Of a stretch of 64,000 nt of DNA, positions 57,133 to 64,000 are shown piece after piece (the stretch's first letter is position 1; each line of letters starts with the position of its first letter). Both the position numbers and the translations under genes were made by a program. The stretch comes from Mallotus nudiflorus (lineage: Eukaryota > Streptophyta > Magnoliopsida > Malpighiales > Euphorbiaceae), in the NCBI GenBank assembly GCA_947683625.1, contig CANTUR010000279.1, positions 3,404,363 to 3,468,362 on the forward strand. The letters are read 5' to 3'. The notes beneath the pieces were generated by a model, which was not told the DNA's origin, made no database searches, and worked only from the letters and a program-made list of their open reading frames with translations.

Positions 57133-58642
57133 TGTTGGGATTCGTGATTCAAAAACGCAGCAGAAATTAAAATTTTTAATCACAAACCCTAACCCGGATC
57201 CAAGTAATTTGATTAATTGATTTAAAACTAGGGTTTTCAAATCTTACCACAAACACAGAAGAGGTAAGATTTTTGGAAGGAAAAGAGGAGGTTCACTCTG
57301 GTGACACCTTATCTCGAGCTTTTGATTTTGGTAGTTTGGATCAAGATGTCTCCAACAGAATTCGTCCTTTACAAGTGTGAATAGTCCTTGATTAAAATGA
57401 AAAAGTTTGTGTGCTAGCACTTCTCTTGATTTCTCACAAATCAAGAATAAAAAAACTCTGTGTTTTTAGTTTTTCTAAGAGGAGAAAAATGAATTTTTTG
57501 TGGCTAATGATTGAGTTAGTGAAACCCTAGAGAATATAATATATTTATAGACCTCTAATTAGGGTTTCACTTACCAAAAAAAATTTTTAGTAATTTCTCA
57601 ATTATTATTGTTCTGATTTTAGTTAAAATTAAATCAGAAATAATATTCTATTTATTTAAGATAACCTTTACCTTAAATAAATAAACTATTTATTTATTTC
57701 CACAAAGCATATTTGGGCTTCTCGAACCCATATCCATTTTTGGGCCTATTCTAAGTGTGTGACCCTGTAGGTTCACATGACGTTGGCAGTGGGCCTTAAA
57801 TCTATATTTAGGCCTACAAGTCATAAGTGGCCTCTAGCAAGACATTATGACTACCTAAGTCATGTGAAGTCAATAATCTGACATAACTTAATTTATAATA
57901 AATATTTTAATCCCTTTATCACATAATATCTTGATTGAATATAAGGCATAGTTTCTATCATCCTTATATAATTCAATCATATTATTTCTTGACTCTAAGT
58001 AGACTAAGAATGATAACTCTGTATCAATCCACTTTGGCATGGCCATGAATTTTCCTTAGTTTATCTTATTAAGGGGCCTATAGATATCTTACTCATATTA
58101 AATAAGGGATAAATTCCTTCTTAATCACTACCATTCCTCATATAACTCATTTCATATCCAACAACAATCTATTTAATCATCATGCTAAAGACAATGTTAG
58201 ATTTTGTCAAAATATATAATAGTTATATAGAAATCCATGATGATTTCAAGGTCAAAGGACTAAATCAATATTATTATGATGAGAATTACTTATGAAAATT
58301 ATCTATGTAGTATTCTCATGGTGGGTCAATCCAGTACATTATTTCCTAAATAAGTACCTATAAGTGGACTTAATATCTCATATTCATGATCAGTAAAACA
58401 TAATCATCAATCAACATCATACTAGCCATAACATATTGTTATGACTAGGGATAATTTGAATAGAACTCATATTTAATCTAAGGGTTTTACTATCAAGTCA
58501 CATACTTGATGACCTTAGTAAGAATTGACTATTCAAGAAATTATCATAACACAAAATGATAATGAAAAATGTCTCTTTATTAAATAAAATGATAAAGTCA
58601 AAACAAGGTCATGCATGATTGACCTAGTGCATATCACTAACA
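57133..58642 (-). mobile_element. Solo copia LTR (same family as 34241-43326)
   Basis: 1510 bp from TGTTGGGATTCGTGATTC to GCATATCACTAACA, homologous over its whole length to the two copia LTRs and in the same orientation. Perfect 5-bp duplications CTTTG flank it and there is no internal region, so LTR-LTR recombination removed the rest. TATA-like CTATAAATAT is on the minus strand at 57541-57550. Confidence 0.93.
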
Positions 58643-60000
58643 CTTTGCTCATTATCTTGAATTTAGAGCTCTCCATCAGGCAGGATCAGAATTAAGGATG
58701 AGGAACCTTAGCAAGCTAGAAACACTTTTCACTATAATACCGAACCAAACACCTTCACCCAAACTGTAGAAATAAACATGATCCAACCTAACACCTAAAA
58801 CTTACCATTTATCATTACCATCAAACCACTAAGAAAATTCTCAAAATTTAACCTCCCATTATCCAAAGTATTCTAAAGAATTGAAAAAAAGAACCTCAAA
58901 GAGCCATAAGAGCCTAAGCCTCTTCCAAACCCACTACCACCTCAAATTAACTAAAACTTATTATGCCATTTTCACTAAATGCCTAGCCATACCACTAATA
59001 CATGCAAAACCCTAAAAAAAGGCAATCCAATACCTCATTGACTTAGGAAAAATTGATGACCCAGAAAAATGATCCAATATCAAGACCAATCCTCTCCCAA
59101 ATTATCAAAACATGCCTTTACCAAACATTAACATGATCTCCTCCAATCTACCAGAAGACCTTGTTGAAAAATAAATCTAAGCCATACATGAAACCCAAGA
59201 TAAGCCTCCATAAGACAAACCCTCAAAACCCATTCTTAAGCCTCATGATTCTAATGAAGATGAGTAATGCCCTTCTATGTTTGAATACATTCTAATGCCT
59301 CAAAAGTTCGTTCCCCACTTAATGATGCAAAAAAGAGCCAGGGATACAACTCTCCCTATGAATGGTGAAGTGATTGATTTCCTTTACCCATAAAAAGCAG
59401 ATGCAGACAAAATTTTCAGTAGTAACCATGAAGTATGGGATCTACTGGGCCAGCCATTTGGGAAGTTTGACTATAAAGTCAAGTACACAACACCACCTGC
59501 TACTTATACACTCTTAGAAGACATAACACTATCAAGATAGGGAGAAGAATTTGACAACGAAGATGGGACAGATAGTACTATTTAGCTTAATAACCTATAA
59601 ATCATAGGGATAGACATATGGTACAACTTTGATGATCCTGAAATCATTGTCTAGGACCAGAATAGCAGTACAAAAGCATATAAGCAAGCCACTAAAAAGC
59701 CCTCACTAGCAGTTAATCATGTAACTCATATCGAGTAGGTATATCAACCTCCTGAGAAAGAGAAGGAACCCTTTAAAGAGAAAGAACTAGCAAAAGATAA
59801 TGCTCTAGTTAAAGAAGAAGACACTATCCTCAAATAGCTCAAGAAAACTCAAGCACAAGCCAGTATCTGGGACCTACTCATGGCCTCCAAGAAGCATAGA
59901 GATGCCCTAGTTAGAGCACTAGATGAAGCAAAGATTGCCACTAATGCCTCACCATAGGAGATGATAGCCTCTTTAATGAAAGCTCCTTCCAATGCAATTT
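58643..60000 (+). pseudogene. Gag of element E, second part, with zinc motif and spacer
   Basis: It continues with HYLEFRALHQAGSELRMRNL; a zinc-like CHFH...SHTTNTCKTLK (about 58954-59003) and KKAIQYLIDLGKIDDPE; then VWDLLGQPFGKFDYKVKYTT (about 59437-59490), the module duplicated in D. Further on are KKTQAQASIWDLLMASKKHR and DALVRALDEAKIATNASP (about 59845-59950), a block conserved directly before protease. Stops are frequent. Confidence 0.75.
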
Positions 60001-60450
60001 AACGCTCGAGGGAAGGGTCCACAATCATCCTCTCTTCATATATGCAATTGTCAAGACTAAGAAGACCCTATATGTTATGGTAGATAATGGGTCTACCATT
60101 AACATTTGCCTCCTAAGGTTGCTATATAAGTTCAGGATGAATGTTGAAAACCTAGAAGAATCCAATGTGGTCATATGAGCTTACAATGATTTAAAGAAGC
60201 CAATCATTGACACTTTCAAAGTAATAGTTATAATGGGAGATATCGAATCAGAAATAAAATTTACTATCTTGGACATCCCTTTGACTTTTGCCCTGCTGCT
60301 AGGAAGACTTTGGTTCCACCCACTAGGGGGCATACCTTCCACTGTGCATCAGAAGATCAAGTTCCCTCTAAATGAAAAGGTTGTTAGCATCCCTACTGAA
60401 GCAAAGAACATTATTGTTTGTCTAAATGTGGTCCCACTAGGATTCTAGGT
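60001..60450 (+). pseudogene. Aspartic protease of element E
   Basis: A frame change brings KTLYVMVDNGSTINICLLRL (about 60060-60120): the V-D-N-G-S active-site motif of Tat proteases is intact. Then MGDIESEIKFTILDIPLTFA, LLLGRLWFHPLGGIPSTVHQ and KIKFPLNEKVVSIPTEAKNI, the conserved end. The open stretch 60233-60448 is the C-terminal half. Confidence 0.85.
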
Positions 60451-61045
60451 TTCCATGATCAATGACAATCATGTCGATCTCAAAATTGTTATTATGATGA
60501 AGAAAATGCAATATCTGTTTGGAATAGGACTTGGAGGAAGAAACATTAGAGTCATAGAATTCCTTAATTTTCAAGGATAGACTAACATAAATGATTTGGG
60601 GTACGATCTTGAAAAGGATACTGGGCCTAAGAAATTAACCTCTTTTATGGTTAAAAGCTCAACCCAAGTCTATTATGGACAAGTTGAGGAATAAGTGAGC
60701 AACAAAATTAAGAAACTGGGATTTAAGATCTTCAATGACCCCCTCAAGGAGAAGCATTTACCAAACATGATCACCGAGACTGACATCTACGAGCTAATGA
60801 AAAACCTGGAGATAGAATATGAAAGTGAAGCTATCAATCATGCCCAAGTTGCTACCATCCTTGAATCAAGCATCGATGACATACTATTCGAAGACATTGT
60901 TGATGATGATCTCTATACTTTTTCTTTGTTTGAAAATGATGATGTAATGAACTCTAAAGTTAATGCAATGAAATTGGATTTTGCTTACTTGTTTGATGTC
61001 TTTCCTAATGGTAGTGTGCATTGCATTGATCAAAACATTAATGAT
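60451..61045 (+). pseudogene. E: G-patch-like segment and linker
   Basis: MMKKMQYLFGIGLGGRNIRV (60494-60553) aligns with D's G-patch-like segment; the Q-G-L-G-K core is I-G-L-G-G here. Next, an open stretch from 60695: MSNKIKKLGFKIFNDPLKEK, ESSIDDILFEDIVDDDLYTF, SLFENDDVMNSKVNAMKLDF and AYLFDVFPNGSVHCIDQN. Homology to B ends at about 61042 and the frame runs into low-complexity sequence. Confidence 0.6.
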
Positions 61046-61200
61046 TTTTTATTTATGATTTTTTATATTGTATACACATATGCATTCATGCATTCATTCA
61101 TTCATACCTGCATTCATTCATTCATGCATACATGCATTCATACATTATTATAATGCATGGATACATACTAATACATAAACAATCATCATAGGCAATCCCC
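61046..61200 (+). repeat. ATTC-rich low-complexity junction
   Basis: CATGCATTCATTCATTCATA and similar words (61081-61142) separate E's linker from another gag. D's leader ends in related ATGCATACATGCATT sequence just before gag, so this is probably the end of I's leader. Confidence 0.6.
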
Positions 61201-62920
61201 ATTGTGTCTCAACATCGCAATTTGGTTAGAGAGAGAAAAAGGCAGATTCATCAAATTTGTTATAGAGTTCATTACAAGCAATTAGAATGGAAAAAGTTGA
61301 TAAGTTAGTTAATGAAAGGGTGAACGAGTATATTCAGAATAATTTGGGACAATTATTGTAAGCTACTAAGGAAATTGAAAGATCTTCTTACAAGGCATTG
61401 CCACCTCCACCACATTAAAGAGAGGTTAATGAAGAGGAAGTTATTATTATTGATGCTCCACCTTTGATCGAGGATCAGATTAAGACTTATGAGACTTGGG
61501 AAATATAGTCTAAGGGAAAGGCATTAGTTGTGACTAATCTAGTAAAGAAAAGAAAGTAATGATGGAAGAGTATGCTCAATTACTAAATAACTTCAAAAGT
61601 TGTAAACTAACGTGAAGAATGCTTCTATGGGTTTTGGCATTGATGAGTTATGTGCATTTGGGAATCTTAATCTCCCACCTATGTTTAAGATGCCCTAAGT
61701 GACTAAGTTTTCTAGCATTAGTGATCCAAACTTACATTTTCAGCATTTTAAAAGCTACAATGTCTACTATTTATGGGTTAACAAATTATCAAATTTAGGG
61801 GTTATTATGAAAGCTGCTACTGCATCTTCTTTTGTTATAGCAAACATAAGACCTCCAAGATAGTTTTCAAGGTTTCCTATGCCATTGTCTAAAGTTTTTG
61901 ATAGATTATGTAAAAGTGGGATTTTGAGGCCATTGGAACTAAGGCCATTAATAAATGTTCTTTCACCTAAACATAACTTGAAGAATTCTGCAAATACTAT
62001 TAGTAAGGAAGGCATGATACATAAAATTGGTTTAGGCTCAAACATACAATTCAAGACCTTATTGATTAAGGAAAGATTCTGATTCCAAAACAAGCTAAGC
62101 TTGCACAGGAAGTTAAGAACGTGATGATGGTAAAGATGAATGTGTTAATGAAAGGTTTCTGATGAAGCATTTTAAGCTAGATAAAAGCATAAAAAGAGCA
62201 AAAGAGGAGGAAGATTATCAAAATCTCAATCAGCCAAGTCTTGAATTTGACTATGTTGTTGCTTACAAAACACTAGTAGTCCAAGTTCCTTTTGAAGAAG
62301 TAGTTCCACCAAATTGGACTTTTCTAGGGTAACCAAGTTATCAACAGGTTTAGGATACTCTAGGTGAATTGTCATAAAAGTTTGATTACTTAGTGAAGTA
62401 CACTAAGCCAACATGTATAGATATTCTAATTGGCTCATTCATTCTAAGTGGCTGGAGTGATGAATTTATTGATAATGAAAAGATGAACTGTTGTGCCAAT
62501 TATATAGATGATCATATTCTCTAGGTAAGAGAAAAATTAGGAAATTTGCCTCAAAATTTTTAGGGACTGATGGAAGGAGAAGATTTTGCTAATGATAATT
62601 TGCACTTAGACTTTGCTGACTTATTGGAATTATTAAGTCATTATGAGATTGTTGTGAGTCATATTACTAGAAGTTGGAAGTACTATCCAAATCCTACTAT
62701 ACCACAAAAGAAGGGTCATCAATGCTAGATAAAGGGAAATAAAAAGTGTCTTAAGAGGATGTTGTTCTAAAATAATTAAAGCAAATGAAAGCTAATGCTA
62801 GTGTGTGGGATTTAATGGTTGCATCAAAGAAGCATAGGGATGCTCTGTATAAAGCTCTTGAGAATCTATTAGTTTCTATATAATTAACTCCTAAAGAGTT
62901 GGTCATGCTAGTAGGCTTCA
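61201..62920 (+). pseudogene. Gag of Tat-like element 'I'
   Basis: KVDKLVNERVNEYIQNNLGQ (about 61295), VIIIDAPPLIEDQIKTYETW (about 61443-61500), then VTKFSSISDPNLHFQHFKSY (about 61700-61760), the gag core. RFPMPLSKVFDRLCKSGILR then PLELRPLINVLSPKHNLKNS (about 61870-61990) comes before the zinc region, where H-D-T and RLKHTIQDLID can be read; this is a classic plant gag stretch. A single copy of the GKFDY-like module is near 62370-62400 with GWSDEFIDNE. Many stops. Confidence 0.8.
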
Positions 62921-63320
62921 AAGATAATGTAGGAAGGAAACATAATAGAGCTTTGTATATTTAGGCTGAAGTGAAAGGTTTTGTAGTCCCATATGTTATG
63001 ATCGATGATGGATAAGTAATTAATGTTTATCCTTTCAAGATTTTGGAAAAGTTGAACATGACAAAGGAAGATCTCACAAAGTCTAATATGGTGATTAAAG
63101 CCTATTTTGAGTCCAAGGGAGTTGTGGAAAGGTACTTTTAAGGCAATTGTGAAAAATAGGCCAATTAAAACTATGGTTAAGTTTGTTGTACTTGATATTC
63201 TTATCATTTATGGGTTACTTTTAGGATGACCTTGGTTCCATCCTCTAGGAGGAGTTCGTTTAACTCTCCACTAGAAAATAAAGTTCCCTTATAAAGGAGG
63301 TGTAATTACTATTAAGGTTG
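62921..63320 (+). pseudogene. Aspartic protease of element I
   Basis: VKGFVVPYVMIDDG then a stop where Ser is usual, then INVYPFKILEKLNMTKEDLT (about 62970-63075); further IKTMVKFVVLDILIIYGLLL, a stop, and PWFHPLGGVRLTLH (about 63165-63270). The active-site motif reads I-D-D-G instead of V-D-N-G-S. Same layout as D and E. Confidence 0.82.
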
Positions 63321-63835
63321 AATATGAAGATGGTTGTTATGTGGTTTATTCTGATATGGGTCCACCTAGATTTCAAATTGCTCATATTTTTCATGATTAT
63401 AAGGATATAAGAAGTTTAAAGAAAGGCCAAACTATCACTCCAAATATTATAACTGCTACAGATACTAGAATTAAGCTATCACCACTTACTACTATTAGTA
63501 TTGAGGACTTTATTCTGAATAATGTTAAACTTATAGTATGTTTAGAAAATAATGTTTTTAATGCTGACTTTCTAATTTTTTTATGATGCTTTCTTCTTTA
63601 ATAATGCAATAACCTCTGATTTTGATTACTTATTTGATGTTTATTCTTATGGTACTATGCATACACTTGATTATATCATGAGCATTTCACACTTAAATTT
63701 TATTCATACTAAACCATTTAATATAAGTAATACTAAATTACCCAAAGAACATTAATTGGCAAAAAATCTTTCTTTTGAAGAAAAAAGTGAGCTTGAGAGA
63801 ATAATAAAAAATGGAAAATAGTTTTTGCTTGAAGC
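63321..63835 (+). pseudogene. I: linker between protease and RT
   Basis: Open stretch 63341-63586: VYSDMGPPRFQIAHIFHDYK, TATDTRIKLSPLTTISIEDF. After a frame change SDFDYLFDVYSYGTMHTLDY matches the linker end of D, E and B. KSELERIIKNGK precedes RT. The G-patch-like segment is not seen here. Confidence 0.55.
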
Positions 63836-64000
63836 TATAAACGATATGCCAGGAATAAATCATGAAGTGGCAGAGTATTTTGTCTCGACTAATCCTAGAA
63901 TAAAACTGATAAAGCATAACTTTAGATGTCTAAGAGCTTAATTAGTAGATAAGCAGATAAAAATATGATTTTTAGAAGAAGTTGATTAGCTAGAGTGGTT
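63836..64000 (+). pseudogene. Start of reverse transcriptase of element I (cut by window)
   Basis: INDMPGINHEVAEYFVSTNP, RIKLIKHNFRCLRA, a stop, then DKQIKI, a stop, and FLEEVD, a stop, LEW: the beginning of a gypsy RT (compare MPGLDREITKHHIPTHPKIK in D). The rest lies outside the window. Confidence 0.8.

Larger units (their letters stand above)
27469..61045 (+). mobile_element. Tat-like element 'E' (L1 family), split by D and a solo copia LTR
   Basis: 5' LTR (27469-29310), primer-binding site, first part of leader to 29685, then element D (29686-55276), the rest of the leader, gag from 56278 (split by a solo copia LTR), protease, G-patch-like segment and linker. The leader reads across D: GCTAAAGGAAC before D and CCTTAGCCTTTCACCCTGACTC after it match an unbroken stretch in D's own leader (GCTAAGGGAACCTTTACC...). 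The element ends at about 61045, where homology to the linker stops and other gag sequence begins. RT and integrase are absent. Confidence 0.75.

Noticed and set aside
62908..63207. Minus-strand open frame over I's protease (also 61767-62093)
   Set aside because: Shadows of gag and protease of element I.
1..64000. Host protein-coding genes, tRNA or rRNA genes
   Set aside because: I found no stretch with host-gene exon structure or tRNA cloverleaf boxes; every recognisable protein belongs to a retroelement. Small or highly diverged genes could be missed by eye.

Overview
This window is nuclear DNA from a flowering plant. It is AT-rich and made almost entirely of LTR retrotransposons, mostly decayed and nested in one another. 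I see no intact host gene, rRNA, tRNA or CRISPR array. The plant assignment rests on the element types: Ty3/gypsy elements with Tat-lineage features (paired RNase H domains, plant mobile domain ORFs, 3' tandem arrays) and a Ty1/copia element primed from initiator Met-tRNA. The species cannot be read from the sequence.

Layout. (1) 1-7876: the 3' part of a + strand Tat-like element ('A'): an antisense spliced plant-mobile-domain (PMD) gene, a solo LTR of another family (L3) in its intron, a 36-bp tandem array, a polypurine tract and a 3' LTR of family L2. (2) 7877-18120: element 'B' on the - strand, whose 3' LTR (family L1) was split by A. In its own reading direction it has a leader, an ORF1-like gene, RT, two RNase H domains and integrase. 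An antisense (here +) PMD gene, a tandem array, PPT and LTR follow. (3) 18120-19690: the 3' end of a + strand element 'F' with an L3 LTR. (4) 20790-22470: a - strand gag fragment 'G'. (5) 22640-27200: 3' arrays, PPT and L1 LTR pieces ('H'). (6) 27469-61045: element 'E' (+, L1 LTR). Its leader is split by the complete Tat-like element 'D' (29686-55276, L2 LTRs). D is split between protease and RT by a complete - strand Ty1/copia element (34241-43326). E's gag also holds a solo LTR of the same copia family (57133-58642). (7) 61045-64000: gag, protease and the start of RT of another + strand element 'I', cut by the window edge.

The target-site duplications (CAATG, CTTTG and a decayed GAACC) fix the insertion order: E first, then D, then copia. 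By-eye LTR divergence agrees: 10 differences in the first 121 bp of D's LTRs against 18 in the first 320 bp of the copia LTRs. Every coding region carries stops, frameshifts or lost catalytic residues, so none looks autonomous.

The most notable pattern is a spliced antisense PMD gene between integrase and the 3' LTR. It occurs in both L2 elements (A and D) and, mirrored, in the L1 element B. Exon ends, splice sites and C-terminal residues are shared. Other notable items are 16-bp palindromes in L2 elements, a U5/leader inverted repeat around the E primer-binding site, G-patch-like segments between protease and RT, and different tandem arrays at the same 3' position in different elements. All comparisons were made by eye and boundaries marked approximate are approximate.
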